Made by a program: the position numbers and the translations under genes. A stretch of DNA of 64,000 bases from Lewinellaceae bacterium (GTDB taxonomy: Bacteria; Bacteroidota; Bacteroidia; Chitinophagales; Saprospiraceae), in the NCBI GenBank assembly GCA_016712415.1, contig JADJRC010000047.1, positions 103,009-167,008 of the forward strand. Direction: 5' to 3'. A model generated the notes under the pieces. It ran no database searches, was not told where the DNA came from, and worked only from the letters and a program-made list of their open reading frames with translations. Shown piece by piece: positions 9,995 through 19,291 of the stretch. Position 1 is the stretch's first letter. Each line of letters opens with the position of its first letter.

Positions 9995-11626
9995 TCAGGC
10001 CTGCGACCTTTGGATAAAGGTTGCGATCAATTCCATATATGCCGCTGCATGCGCCGTCTTTTCCTGCGCGGTCCAGCCCAACTCGTCGCCCATGAGCGCG
10101 GATACGCCGGGCGCCGCAGCCATCGCGGCATTCCAGTCGCTGATTTCCAGCCTGATCCTGCGCGCCAGAAAATCCCGCACCGTGCAGGCCATTTCGTATC
10201 GCGCCGCATATACCACTTCTGCCTTGATAAACGGCATGTCCGGCAGTATGGGCTCCATTAATTCTGGTTGTTGCTGCCCGATTGCCGACACCCGGATGGC
10301 GCGCGATCCGTATTTCAGCGTCAAATGTTGTGAAATATCGTCATTCAATCCCTGATCGGTCAATTGTTTTTTTATCCGGTCAAAATCAAAGTCCTCTGCT
10401 CCGGCCAGCAGGTGCGAACCGGTCTGGCATGCCTTCTCCACACCAAGTCGGTTACATACTGCATCAATAGCGTCTTTGGCCATCAGGCGGTAGGTGGTCC
10501 ATTTGCCGCCAAGCAGACTGAACAAGCCGCTTTCGGTATCCCGTTCCACTTCGTGGTCGCGCAAAAGGGTTTTGGTTTGTTTGTTTACGGCGGCAATAAG
10601 TGGCCGCAGTCCCCCGAAGCCGGAGCGGACCAGATTTCTGTCGAGTGGTTTTGCAACAAAAGGCTGAAGCGTTTCCAGCAGGAATTCAACTTCTGCGGCC
10701 TCCAGAACGGGTTCTTCTGTGGAATTCAGGACGTCATTATCGGTAGTGCCCAGCAACAACCTCCCTTCAAAAGGAATGGCAAATACAACCCTGCCGTCTT
10801 TAGTTTTGGGTATCAGCAGGGCGTCGCGGCTGTCCAACACATCGAGAGGAAGCACCACATGGACGCATTTTGAGGGCCGGATACGGGCAGTCAAGGCCGG
10901 ATTGGCCATCATGCGAATCCGGTCGGCATGCGGGCCGGTGCAGTTGAGGAATACCTTTGATCTGATCCGAACCCGGCCATTTGACAACGTGTCGCGAACG
11001 ACAGCCGCCTGAAGGCCACCCGCCATATCTTTTTCAAAATCAACGACCTGCGCATGGTTGACCACTATTGCACCGGCTTCTGCAGCACTCTGCACGAGCG
11101 CCAGGCAATAACGCGCATCATCCAGTTGCCCGTCGTAATACAACACAGCGCTGTGAATATTTCGGCTGAGGCCGGGCACCCTTGCCAGGGTATCCGCTTT
11201 GGACAGCCAGCGACTGCCCTGCAGGGTATCGCTGCCCGAGGCAAACCAGTCGTACAACTTTAGTCCGATCGAAAAATAAAGCCCTTCCAGCCATGTAGAT
11301 ACCGGTGTTATCAACCCCAGTTCGTGTGCCAGATGCGGGGCATTATGCAGCACAATATGCCGTTCTTCCAGTCCGTGCCTGACCTGGCGCAACTGCGCAA
11401 AGTCCAGGTTTTTGAACGCCTGTTCTAGGTAGCGCACCCCACCGTGGATCAATTTTGTGCTCCTGGAAGACGTCTCGGAGGCAAAATCGTCTTGCTCGAT
11501 CAAGACTACCTTCAGGCCACGCAAAGCCGCATCAAGCGCCGATCCTGTACCCGATGCTCCCCCTCCAACAATACACAGGTCAAACGTTTCATGTCCGATT
11601 GATTCAAGGTGCTTTGCTCTGTCCAT
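9995..11626 (-). CDS. glpD: Glycerol-3-phosphate dehydrogenase, FAD/quinone-dependent
   Basis: 543 aa from the ATG at 11626; the open frame extends upstream into galE and that part is not coding. It oxidises glycerol-3-phosphate to dihydroxyacetone phosphate and passes electrons to quinone at the inner membrane. The FAD Rossmann motif is CIVGGGASGTGSALDAA, followed by SSRSTKLIHGGVRYLEQAF, the GlpD/GlpA signature. A LLGTTDND segment lies mid-protein and a C-terminal helical DAO_C-like domain follows. The start is 10 nt after the galE stop, so co-transcription is likely. Confidence 0.96.
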   Translation of the reverse strand: MDRAKHLESIGHETFDLCIVGGGASGTGSALDAALRGLKVVLIEQDDFASETSSRSTKLIHGGVRYLEQAFKNLDFAQLRQVRHGLEERHIVLHNAPHLAHELGLITPVSTWLEGLYFSIGLKLYDWFASGSDTLQGSRWLSKADTLARVPGLSRNIHSAVLYYDGQLDDARYCLALVQSAAEAGAIVVNHAQVVDFEKDMAGGLQAAVVRDTLSNGRVRIRSKVFLNCTGPHADRIRMMANPALTARIRPSKCVHVVLPLDVLDSRDALLIPKTKDGRVVFAIPFEGRLLLGTTDNDVLNSTEEPVLEAAEVEFLLETLQPFVAKPLDRNLVRSGFGGLRPLIAAVNKQTKTLLRDHEVERDTESGLFSLLGGKWTTYRLMAKDAIDAVCNRLGVEKACQTGSHLLAGAEDFDFDRIKKQLTDQGLNDDISQHLTLKYGSRAIRVSAIGQQQPELMEPILPDMPFIKAEVVYAARYEMACTVRDFLARRIRLEISDWNAAMAAAPGVSALMGDELGWTAQEKTAHAAAYMELIATFIQRSQA

Positions 11627-11636
11627 AAAGACGATA

Positions 11637-12656
11637 TTAACCTCCCGTTGCCAGACTTTGTTGCCAGCGCCAGGCGTCTTCCAGGGCTTCGCGCATGGTT
11701 CTCTGTGCTGTCCAGCCCAGGTGTTTTTCAATCTTGGAAACATCGGCATACAGCGAGGTCACATCGCCCGAACGGCGGTCTCCAAACCGGTATTGCAGGG
11801 GTTTCCCGCTGATATTTTCGAAGGTCCGGATAATTTCCAGTACACTGTTTGCCTTGCCGGTGCCGATATTGAATACGTCGTAAAAGGTATTCGAGGGGTA
11901 ATTCATCAGGTATTGCAAGGCCACGACATGTGCCTCTGCCAGGTCCATCACATGGATAAAATCGCGCAGGCAGGTGCCATCTGGCGTCGGATAGTCGTCG
12001 CCGAAAACGGTCAGCGCAGGGCGTAGCCCCGCAGCCGTTTGAGTAATGTAGGGCACGAGGTTGTTTGGAACCCCTAGCGGCAATTCGCCGATATACGCGG
12101 AAGGATGCGCTCCGATAGGGTTGAAATAACGCAGTGAGGTTGATTTTAAAGATTTCTCAGCCAATGCAATATCGCGCAGGATCTCTTCTCCGATTTGTTT
12201 GGTGTTGCCGTAAACAGACATAGCAACAGGAATGGGCGCATCTTCGGTTGCAGGCAATGCCGCAGCCTGACCATATACGGTAGCCGAAGAAGAAAAGATC
12301 AGGTTGGATATTTCACATTCCATCATCGACCGGGTAAGGACGATCAGGGAATTGAGGTTGTTGTCGTAATATTTCAAGGGTTCCTGCATGGATTCGCCCA
12401 CAGACTTAAACGCCGCAAAGTGAATGACGCCGGATATCTGTTCCTCCTTGAGGATTCGCCGGACCACCTGTGCATCGCAGCAGTTCTCGGCGTAGTACCG
12501 GGGAATATAACCCATGATTTTCTCCAGCCCTTTCAGGGTGCGAATTTCAGAATTGGAAAAATCATCAAGAATAACCGGGTTGAAGCCCGCTGTCGAAAGC
12601 GCAACTACCGTATGAGAGCCTATAAAACCGGCGCCTCCCGTCACGAGAATATTCAT
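11637..12656 (-). CDS. galE: UDP-glucose 4-epimerase
   Basis: 339 aa. It interconverts UDP-glucose and UDP-galactose with bound NAD. It starts with the NAD-binding motif MNILVTGGAGFIGSHTVVAL and has DDFSNS, then SSSATVYG with the catalytic Ser/Thr, and the YxxxK pair in SVYGNTKQ. The length is standard. It is the first gene of the minus-strand run containing glpD, glpF and glpK; the link is probably envelope sugar supply or simple operon packing. Confidence 0.95.
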   Translation of the reverse strand: MNILVTGGAGFIGSHTVVALSTAGFNPVILDDFSNSEIRTLKGLEKIMGYIPRYYAENCCDAQVVRRILKEEQISGVIHFAAFKSVGESMQEPLKYYDNNLNSLIVLTRSMMECEISNLIFSSSATVYGQAAALPATEDAPIPVAMSVYGNTKQIGEEILRDIALAEKSLKSTSLRYFNPIGAHPSAYIGELPLGVPNNLVPYITQTAAGLRPALTVFGDDYPTPDGTCLRDFIHVMDLAEAHVVALQYLMNYPSNTFYDVFNIGTGKANSVLEIIRTFENISGKPLQYRFGDRRSGDVTSLYADVSKIEKHLGWTAQRTMREALEDAWRWQQSLATGG

Positions 12657-12850
12657 AAAACGCGATTAGATGATGTTTTTTGTTTTGATAAAACCATCTT
12701 CGCCGCAAAGAACGTAAAGTGCGGTAGTTTGCGTACACCCCACACTTTCTAATTATTCTCCATAACCGGGGAAATGACGAAATCAGGCAGTGCATGACCC
12801 TGGCAAAGGCTGCATTTCTGAAAGAAAACAGACTTGAATAAAACGGGATG

Positions 12851-12909
12851 TATACTCAAAGTAAGTTGGTTTGTGAAAACAAACCTGTATGATGCATTGA
12901 TTTTCAATG
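12851..12909 (-). promoter_or_regulatory. Upstream element shared with 38627-38677
   Basis: Read on the minus strand: a palindrome CATTGA-AAA-TCAATG, about 20 nt, then CAAACCAACTTACTTTGAG followed by TATA. The same order and nearly the same bases occur on the plus strand before the SH3 lipoprotein gene. A shared promoter with an operator-like palindrome is the simplest reading. Here it would fire toward galE, about 195 nt downstream. Confidence 0.4.
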
Positions 12910-12972
12910 CACTGCAATTCTGCAAATGTTTAAACTCGGAGAATACTGTATAGTTTTGTTTTGGAAACGGCC

Positions 12973-13068
12973 TCAATCTTCCTCTGTATCGGGCTTTGGT
13001 CGATCGCCCGACAGGCCGTAAACAGCGGTGGCAGAAAGTGTAAGGAATAAAATCAGATAAGTAATCAT
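12973..13068 (-). CDS. Small single-pass membrane protein, 31 aa
   Basis: ATG at 13068, TGA at 12975-12973. The peptide starts MITYLILFLTLSATAVYGL, one membrane helix, followed by an acidic polar tail ending DTEED. It lies alone in the 520-base gap between fmt and galE. The hydrophobic-then-charged layout and clean start and stop argue for a real small protein, but no family was recognised. Size and shape resemble accessory subunits such as KdpF or oxidase small subunits, with no partner nearby. The rest of the gap is AT-rich and shows only the element at 12851-12909. Confidence 0.4.
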   Translation of the reverse strand: MITYLILFLTLSATAVYGLSGDRPKPDTEED

Positions 13069-13176
13069 GAGGGTCAGGCTTGTGTAATTCGATTTCCGGA
13101 TGTGCAAAAGAACGGCGGAATAACAGTTTCGTTTTACCGTTAATGTTAAATCAACATAAATTGTGCCACTGCTGGT

Positions 13177-14088
13177 TTATACCCGGTAACCGTTGAGAAA
13201 ATCGCGGACAGACATGCGCTTTTTCCCTTCGAGTTGCAATTCCAGAATCTGGACATATCCATCGGTGGTGCTCACGCGCAGGTAGTTTTTGCCGTCGGAA
13301 CTAAATACGCCCGGAGTACCGGAGCCCGGCTGGATGTCTTTGAGTGAACGCAATATCTTGAGTGTTTTACCATCCAGTTTCGTCCAGGCGCCCGGAACGG
13401 GACTAAGGCCGCGGATGAAATTGTGCACCTTTGCTGCAGGCTGGTTGAAATCAATTTCGCAGGTGTCGCTAAATATTTTTGGTGCGTGGGTTGCGGCAGT
13501 ATCGGCCTGGGGCATGGGCTTTGCTTCACCCGATTCAATGGCCCTGACCGATTTTAAAACCAGGTTCGCACCAAGCAACATCATGCGGTCGTGCAACTCG
13601 CCGGCCGTCTCGTTTTCGCCAATGGAAATACGTTCCTGGTACAGCAGGTCGCCGGTATCGATCTCGTGTTTCAGTAAAAAGGTGGTCAGACCGGTTTCGG
13701 TCTCTCCGTTGATAATAGCCCAGTTGATCGGCGCAGCGCCCCTGTATCTGGGCAACAGCGAGCCGTGCAGGTTCATGGTACCCAGAGGGGGCATATTCCA
13801 GACGACTTCGGGCAACATTCTGAAGGCCACCACAATTTGAAGGTCTGCCTTCAGCGACCGAAGCGTCTCCAAAAACTCCGGGTTTTTAAGTTTCTCCGGT
13901 TGCAGCACACGCAGGCCCCTTGCCAATGCAAATTTTTTGACCGCGGATTGTTGTACGCCTAGTCGTCCGCCGGGCTTGTCCGGAGAAGTGATAACAGCGG
14001 AAATATCATAGCCCTGATCGCACAGGATTTCAAGAGACGGCACGGCAAATTCGGGTGTGCCCATGTAAATGATGCTCAGTTTCTTCAT
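13177..14088 (-). CDS. fmt: Methionyl-tRNA formyltransferase
   Basis: 303 aa. It formylates initiator Met-tRNA from 10-formyl-tetrahydrofolate. The N-terminal formyltransferase domain (1-~200) shows YMGTPEFAVPSLE, the signature NLHGSLLPRYRGAAPINWA with the catalytic Asn and His, and HEIDTGDLL with the catalytic Asp. The C-terminal tRNA-binding beta-barrel follows from about 205. Length is typical. It is divergent from the OmpA-family gene, with 117 bases between the two starts. The usual neighbour def is not present here. Confidence 0.96.
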   Translation of the reverse strand: MKKLSIIYMGTPEFAVPSLEILCDQGYDISAVITSPDKPGGRLGVQQSAVKKFALARGLRVLQPEKLKNPEFLETLRSLKADLQIVVAFRMLPEVVWNMPPLGTMNLHGSLLPRYRGAAPINWAIINGETETGLTTFLLKHEIDTGDLLYQERISIGENETAGELHDRMMLLGANLVLKSVRAIESGEAKPMPQADTAATHAPKIFSDTCEIDFNQPAAKVHNFIRGLSPVPGAWTKLDGKTLKILRSLKDIQPGSGTPGVFSSDGKNYLRVSTTDGYVQILELQLEGKKRMSVRDFLNGYRV

Positions 14089-14163
14089 TTGTATCGCGGC
14101 AAATCAATAATAGCGCTCCGTCAGCCGATTGATAAGAAAGCGGGACAAACTTCCAACTCTTTT

Positions 14164-14171
14164 TACTTTTG
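14164..14171 (+). promoter_or_regulatory. -7 box (TACTTTTG) of the OmpA-family gene
   Basis: Matches TAnnTTTG and lies 35 nt before the ATG at 14206 in the short divergent gap with fmt. No -33 TTTG is evident at the usual distance. Confidence 0.4.
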
Positions 14172-14205
14172 TTCAAGTTCTTTTTTTCTAAAAACCTGAT
14201 TTACA

Positions 14206-15873
14206 ATGAAAAACATTCTCTTCCTAGCACTTTTGACGGCGCTGCACACTTCGCCTGCACCTGCCTCTGCCCAAACAGTCCTCGAAGGATTTGTTTTTGA
14301 AGAAAACAACCGCGGTTATCTCCGGCAGGTTCAAATCACCGTTTATGCTTTGCCTGATATGATCGTCCGCGCTGAAATTGAATCGGATGAAGAAGGACAC
14401 TTCAGCACCCTGCTTCCGCCGGGAGAATACCGGCTGGCGGCCAAAAAAGATGTGTTTTTTGACCGGGAGGAGCGCTTTTCGATAGACACGAACAAGGTTT
14501 TTCTGAAACTGGAAATGCGCAGAAAGCCCGGATACCTGTTCGACATCACTATCGCCGAGGCACGCGAGAGCCCCGATGTGGTGGTTGATGCCGTACTTGG
14601 CGCTACCATCGAAATCTACAACCGGACAAAAAACAGACCCGAACTGGTGTTGAAAGAATACCCCGAAGCGTTTTTCCAATATACGTTTGAACAGGGCAAC
14701 CATTATACGATGATGATCAGGAAACCCGGATTCCTGGCCAAGCGAATTGAAGTTTACGTGAATATCAAAGGCTGTATTTTGTGTGTCGACGGCGTACGCA
14801 CCATGACACCCGGAATCACCGAAAATCTCACAGCCTCCAACACCATGGGCACCCTGTTGTCGAATATCGAACTGGAACGCGCCAGACTCGACAAGCGTAT
14901 TGTCATTCAAAATATTTATTACGACTTCGACAAATGGGATATCCGCCCCGACGCTGCCGAACGCCTTGACAATGTGGTCACACTGATGAACGACAACCCC
15001 GGTCTATCCGTCGAACTGGGTTCGCACACCGACAGCAGGGGCAATGATGACTATAACATGGACCTCTCTGACAAACGGGCCAGAGCCGCAGTAGCCTATA
15101 TCGTCAGCGAAGGCATCGACAGCGTTCGGATCACGGCAAAAGGCTACGGCGAGAGTCAACTGGCCAATCGCTGCAGGAATGGTGTGGAATGTTCAGAAGC
15201 CGAACATCAGCTCAATCGCCGGACCGAACTGCGGATTACCGGCATTTCAGGCGATTCGCTGGAGTATAAGCGGTGGCCAAGCCTGGAACAGATCATTTCC
15301 GAAGCGTTGCATACAAAGCCGTCCAAAAAGATAACCGCTCCCAAAAAGAGCGTTATACCGAACAGGTCAAGCCCCCAAAAGGCGGAAGTTCGGTTGCCGT
15401 CCAGACAAATGCCTGAAGCGAACAATTCAGTACCCTTGCCAAAGTTGGAAATACCGCAAAAAGAAGATGCGGAAGCAGCACTGGAAGAAGCAGCACTGGA
15501 TGAAAACCTCGACGGAGTATTGCTGGCGGAGATGCCGGCCCCTACTCCGGTCAGGCGTATAGCGACAGATGCTACTCCGGCGCCACAGGTTGATACGGTC
15601 CTGGTAAAGTTGACGGAACTGGCCGGCAATTTCAATGGATTTGCGGTAGAAATTGCCCATTCTGATTCCTTATTGGCTGCAGATTCGCCTGTTTTTGGAC
15701 TGTTCACCGAAATTTACTGGCAAAAGGAAGGTGAAAACAACTTTTACTATTTCACCGGCAACTATTCTACCCCGGTCGGCATCAGGCGGTTTTACAAAAA
15801 AACGGTAAAGCCTCAACAGCCCAACGCCAGAATGGTCGTGTTTAAGAAAGGCAAAAAATCCTATTTTGAATAG
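14206..15873 (+). CDS. OmpA-family outer membrane protein with carboxypeptidase-regulatory-like N-terminus and SPOR-like C-terminus
   Basis: 555 aa. Signal peptide 1-23 (ASAQ cleavage). Residues ~25-105 form a CarboxypepD_reg/beta-sandwich domain (VLEGFVFEENNRG, then LLPPGEYRLAAKKD). The OmpA C-like peptidoglycan-binding domain lies at about 230-345 with IYYDFDKWDIRPDA, LGSHTDSRGNDDYN, LSDKRARAAV and the RRTELRI end. A low-complexity linker follows. The last ~75 residues (YYFTGNYSTPVGIRRFYKK, MVVFKKGKKSYFE) look like the SPOR-type repeats found at the ends of such proteins. It probably tethers the outer membrane to the cell wall. The C-terminal assignment is less certain than the rest. Confidence 0.85.
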   Translation: MKNILFLALLTALHTSPAPASAQTVLEGFVFEENNRGYLRQVQITVYALPDMIVRAEIESDEEGHFSTLLPPGEYRLAAKKDVFFDREERFSIDTNKVFLKLEMRRKPGYLFDITIAEARESPDVVVDAVLGATIEIYNRTKNRPELVLKEYPEAFFQYTFEQGNHYTMMIRKPGFLAKRIEVYVNIKGCILCVDGVRTMTPGITENLTASNTMGTLLSNIELERARLDKRIVIQNIYYDFDKWDIRPDAAERLDNVVTLMNDNPGLSVELGSHTDSRGNDDYNMDLSDKRARAAVAYIVSEGIDSVRITAKGYGESQLANRCRNGVECSEAEHQLNRRTELRITGISGDSLEYKRWPSLEQIISEALHTKPSKKITAPKKSVIPNRSSPQKAEVRLPSRQMPEANNSVPLPKLEIPQKEDAEAALEEAALDENLDGVLLAEMPAPTPVRRIATDATPAPQVDTVLVKLTELAGNFNGFAVEIAHSDSLLAADSPVFGLFTEIYWQKEGENNFYYFTGNYSTPVGIRRFYKKTVKPQQPNARMVVFKKGKKSYFE

Positions 15874-15900
15874 ATATCAATTAACATACGCCAGCCTCAC

Positions 15901-16722
15901 ATGAATATTTTATCCTGGAAAAACACAACCGGGCTTCAATTGTACGCCGCAGAATGGCCTGTTGAAAAACCCTTATCCGTGATTGCATTCGTACACGGAC
16001 AAAGTGAGCATATCGGTCGGTATGGTCATGTTGCAACCTGGTTCAATAAGCACGGCATTGCCTTTATCGGGTATGACCAGCAGGGATACGGCAGAAGCGA
16101 GGGCAAACGCGGCCATGTCAGCAAACTGGACATGCTGCTCAACGATATCGGATTGATGCTTGACCACACTTCGGCCATGTATCCCGGTGTACCTGTCTTC
16201 CTGTACGGACATTCGATGGGCGGGCAACTTGTCCTGAACTACGCCCTGCGCAGAAAACCCGTCCTTGCCGGTCTGATCGCAACAGGCCCCTGGATACGCC
16301 TGGCGTTCCAGCCTCCTGCCTTGAAACTGCTGGCGGCGAAAATTCTGAAAAATATCACCCCGGCGCTTACCCTGCCTACCGAACTGGCGGTACATTTTCT
16401 CTCCAGGGATGAGGCGGTGGTGCGCGCCTACACCAATGACCCTCTGGTACACGGCCAGTTGAGTGTTGTCGCCGGCATGGAGCTACTCGACGGCGCCAAC
16501 TGGCTCGACCAATATGAGGGCCCGATTGAAATACCCCTGTTGCTGATGCATGGCGGGGCAGACAAACTCACTTCACCGGAAGCGACAAAGGCTTTTAGCG
16601 AAAGGGTAAAAGGGCGCGTTGAGCACAAAGAGTGGAACGACCTGTACCACGAAATACACAATGAACCGGAGCAGGAGCAGGTATTCGAATACACCCTGCA
16701 CTGGATGAATGAAGTCCTTTAA
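15901..16722 (+). CDS. Alpha/beta hydrolase, monoacylglycerol lipase-like (Hydrolase_4)
   Basis: 273 aa. The nucleophile elbow GHSMGG lies at about residue 103, with the oxyanion region VHGQSEHIGRYGHVA near the start. The Asp of the triad is in HGGADKLTSP and the His in YHEIHNEPEQ near the end. This set and the GYDQQGYGRSEGKRGHV strand match monoglyceride lipase/lysophospholipase members of Hydrolase_4. No signal peptide is seen, so it is likely cytoplasmic. It starts 27 bases after the OmpA gene and may share its transcript. Substrate is inferred from family only. Confidence 0.85.
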   Translation: MNILSWKNTTGLQLYAAEWPVEKPLSVIAFVHGQSEHIGRYGHVATWFNKHGIAFIGYDQQGYGRSEGKRGHVSKLDMLLNDIGLMLDHTSAMYPGVPVFLYGHSMGGQLVLNYALRRKPVLAGLIATGPWIRLAFQPPALKLLAAKILKNITPALTLPTELAVHFLSRDEAVVRAYTNDPLVHGQLSVVAGMELLDGANWLDQYEGPIEIPLLLMHGGADKLTSPEATKAFSERVKGRVEHKEWNDLYHEIHNEPEQEQVFEYTLHWMNEVL

Positions 16723-16747
16723 CCGTCAAATACCGCTGGACGGACCA

Positions 16748-17800
16748 CTATAGCCCCCTTTGCTGGCGCACATACGTCTGAAACCGGTCGGCATTCACCT
16801 TATGCGCCGCAAAGGTTTCCGCAAATACGTGGGTGCCTGATTCATCCGGCCTGGCACAGAAATAAAGGTAGTTGTGCCGCTGGTAATTTAATACCGCGTC
16901 GATCGAAGGGATCGAAGCCATACTGATCGGGCCGGGTGGCAGCCCTTTGTACACATATGTATTGTAGGGAGAATCGAAGGTGGTGTGGTACTCGGTCACG
17001 CGGCGGGTTGTGAAATCGCGCGTGGCAAAAACGCTGGTAGGGTCTGCCTGGAGCCGCATGCCAATTTTCAGGCGATTAAGGTAAACGCCGGCGATGGTTG
17101 GTTTTTCGACATTGGCGTTGGTTTCACGCTCAACAATAGACGCCAGGGTATACACCTGGGATTCTGTCAGGCCGAGGCTTTGGGCTTTCGACCGGCGGTT
17201 GTTCTTGTCCCAAAAAGCGTCGTGTTCTTTCAGCATGCGGGTGACGAAACTTTTGGCATCCGTATTCCAGTACATTTCATAGGTATTGGGAATAAACGCC
17301 GAAATAAGCGTTTCCCGGGTATACCGGATCGTGCCCAGGAAAGATTCGTCACGGAACGTGTTGATCAGCGACAGTGAATCGGCTTCGATAAATTGCGACA
17401 CCTTTCCCGCCACTTCCTCCGGAAGGCGTTCGTTGTTGAGCACAAGGCGTACGGGCGCCTGCTCGCCAGTGCGCAGGTGCTGAATGAGTTGGCGGTTGGT
17501 CCATCCGGGTTGAATTTCAAATCTGCCGGCCCGCATTTTATCCCGTTTGTATTTCATTTTTTCCGCCAGCCACCGGAAATCCGTTTCATTTTGGATAAAG
17601 CCGCCTTCGTGCAGTATCCGGACAACTTTATCAAATGAAGAGCCGGTAGGAATACAAACGAACTGGTTGCGCACCTGATCGGGAACCCCGGAAAAATAGA
17701 TTGACTTGATCGGCTGCCAGGCAAAATACCCGCCGGCAAGAACGATTGCCAGCAGAAACAAAAGCAAATATTTTAACCGGGAAGATTTTTTCGATGCCAT
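16748..17800 (-). CDS. mltG: Endolytic murein transglycosylase MltG
   Basis: 350 aa. It cleaves nascent glycan strands and thereby terminates peptidoglycan elongation, anchored in the inner membrane by one N-terminal helix (about 12-30). The YceG domain shows the family motif LASIVERETNANVEKPTIAGVY, cut here as SIVERE with its catalytic Glu, and NRLKIGMRLQADPT. The start at 17800 gives the usual short basic N-terminus (MASKKSSRLK). However, a minus-strand TATTTTTG box at 17887-17894 sits 30 nt before an in-frame ATG at 17857, so a 19-residue longer form is possible. Confidence 0.92.
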   Translation of the reverse strand: MASKKSSRLKYLLLFLLAIVLAGGYFAWQPIKSIYFSGVPDQVRNQFVCIPTGSSFDKVVRILHEGGFIQNETDFRWLAEKMKYKRDKMRAGRFEIQPGWTNRQLIQHLRTGEQAPVRLVLNNERLPEEVAGKVSQFIEADSLSLINTFRDESFLGTIRYTRETLISAFIPNTYEMYWNTDAKSFVTRMLKEHDAFWDKNNRRSKAQSLGLTESQVYTLASIVERETNANVEKPTIAGVYLNRLKIGMRLQADPTSVFATRDFTTRRVTEYHTTFDSPYNTYVYKGLPPGPISMASIPSIDAVLNYQRHNYLYFCARPDESGTHVFAETFAAHKVNADRFQTYVRQQRGL

Positions 17801-17928
17801 GCTAGTGAGCCGTATTGGTTTTGGCCGGAAAGTGTTTACAGTTGGAATAGTTAGCATATGAGGGTGGAGATTATCATAAAACCGCGCAAAAATACATTGT
17901 TGCACGTTTGGAAAAACGCTCCCGGCGC

Positions 17929-18747
17929 TTAATATTGTTCATTGTCACCGGGAAAATTTTTATCCTTCACGTCTTTGATATAAGACTTGGTCGCTTTACC
18001 GATCTCGTCGAACAACTCCAGGTATCGACGCAGAAAACGCGGCTTGAAATCCTTGGTTATGCCCAACATGTCGTGCGTGACCAGCACCTGCCCGTCGGCA
18101 TTTTTTCCGGCGCCGATACCGATAGTGGGTATCTCAAGGCTTTCGGAGACTTCTTTGGACAACTGGGCGGGAATCTTCTCCAGAACAATGGCAAAGCAGC
18201 CCAGTTGCTGCAACAGTTTTGCGTCTTCGCGGAGTTTTTGGGCTTCCATGTCCTCCCTGGCACGCACGGTATACGTCCCGAACTTATAAATGCTTTGAGG
18301 CGTCAGTCCGAGGTGGCCCATCACCGGAATGCCGGCCATCAGAATCCGCTTAATGGATTTTTCCACCTCTGCCCCACCCTCCAGTTTGATCGCATGCGCG
18401 CCCGATTCTTTCATGACACGGATGGCGCTGGACAGTGCAATTTCGGGGTTCGACTGGTAGCTGCCAAACGGGAGGTCGACTACCACCATAGCCCGCCGCA
18501 CAGCCCGGACCACGGATTGGGCATGGTAGATCATCTGGTCGAGCGTGATGGGAAGGGTCGTTTCGTGCCCTGCCATCACATTGGATGCCGAGTCGCCGAC
18601 CAGCAGAATATCTATCCCCGCTTCATCAAGGATACGGGCCATGGAAAAATCATACGCCGTAAGCATGGCAATTTTTTCCCCGCGGGATTTCATGGACTGG
18701 ATGACATGCGTCGTAACGCGCTTGATTTCGCCGGTTGATGCAGACAT
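17929..18747 (-). CDS. panB: 3-methyl-2-oxobutanoate hydroxymethyltransferase
   Basis: 272 aa. First step of pantothenate synthesis: it transfers a hydroxymethyl group from 5,10-methylene-THF to 2-oxoisovalerate, giving ketopantoate. Motifs are [38 protein letters not shown] (metal-binding Asp), the [10 protein letters not shown] strand and [14 protein letters not shown]. Other pan genes are not in the window; coaE, the last CoA step, is at 44.6 kb. A minus-strand terminator and probable structured RNA end only 64 nt upstream of the start. Confidence 0.96.
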   Translation of the reverse strand: MSASTGEIKRVTTHVIQSMKSRGEKIAMLTAYDFSMARILDEAGIDILLVGDSASNVMAGHETTLPITLDQMIYHAQSVVRAVRRAMVVVDLPFGSYQSNPEIALSSAIRVMKESGAHAIKLEGGAEVEKSIKRILMAGIPVMGHLGLTPQSIYKFGTYTVRAREDMEAQKLREDAKLLQQLGCFAIVLEKIPAQLSKEVSESLEIPTIGIGAGKNADGQVLVTHDMLGITKDFKPRFLRRYLELFDEIGKATKSYIKDVKDKNFPGDNEQY

Positions 18748-18810
18748 AAGAAAAAGAGAAGCTACAGACTGATTGGTGTCGGTTGAAGTGTGAAAGGTAG
18801 GCCTAAAAAC

Positions 18811-18838
18811 AAAAAAACCGCGCCTCTTTCGGCGCGGT
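18811..18838 (-). terminator. Rho-independent terminator
   Basis: Perfect 8-bp stem ACCGCGCC / GGCGCGGT with a six-base loop, followed on the minus strand by seven T residues. It therefore ends a minus-strand transcript coming from above 18840. No protein gene lies there, which points to a non-coding RNA or a leader of panB. Confidence 0.8.
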
Positions 18839-19085
18839 CGTAAAACAACAAATTATAATCCCATGAACATTTCGAATCAATGGCTCCCTTCGGGAGCGGA
18901 AGTGCAAGATGCACGACAAATAAACGGCCGTGAATATGCTTATGTTGTAAGAAATCAAGGCTTAACAAATTGTTCAGGATGCTTCAGGTTTAGCAAGTCC
19001 TCCCAACTTAAGAAGAAGGACTTGCTCTCACCTGAATTTGTATAATCCCATGAACATATCTCAGGGCGGTAATTCGTTAATCACC
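18811..19085 (-). ncRNA. Putative structured RNA (stand-alone small RNA or panB leader)
   Basis: No plausible protein is encoded in 18748-19291. Read on the minus strand from about 19085 there are, in order: a GGTGGT/ACCGCC hairpin, the 17-mer ATGTTCATGGGATTATA, a long hairpin with TTCAGGT/ACCTGAA enclosing AGCAAGTCCT/AGGACTTGCT, a GTGCA-TCT-TGCAC hairpin, GCTCCC-GAA-GGGAGC, a second exact copy of the 17-mer, and the terminator. A TTG-N19-TATCGTG sequence just upstream has promoter-like spacing. It does not fit tmRNA, RNase P or SRP RNA by motif; a 6S-like RNA is possible. The stretch 19086-19291 is AT-rich with nothing recognisable. Confidence 0.45.
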
Positions 19086-19291
19086 ACCTTTCACGATACA
19101 AAAATCCAAAGTCAAAACAATTCCACCAATGACATTTTTACAGTGTTGTGAATTATTTTCTACCTTAAATTAGAGCGATCAATATTTCAATATGTTGTTT
19201 TTCAGGATTTTATATTTACACCAACATTTTGTTTGTGAATAATCCATCGGGTTTTTAGAGGCTTTGTTTCAGGATATTTTTTGTTTGGAAG

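Noticed and set aside
12749..12976. 75-codon minus-strand ORF before galE
   Set aside because: AT-rich, no domain or signal pattern, and it spans the shared regulatory block.
18863..19045. Small plus-strand ORF (60 aa) in the panB upstream region
   Set aside because: Its composition is unlike a protein, and it overlaps hairpins and one copy of the duplicated 17-mer that better fit a minus-strand RNA.
18811..19085. tmRNA, RNase P RNA or SRP RNA
   Set aside because: None of their conserved sequence blocks or 3' CCA-like ends are present; kept only as an unassigned structured RNA.
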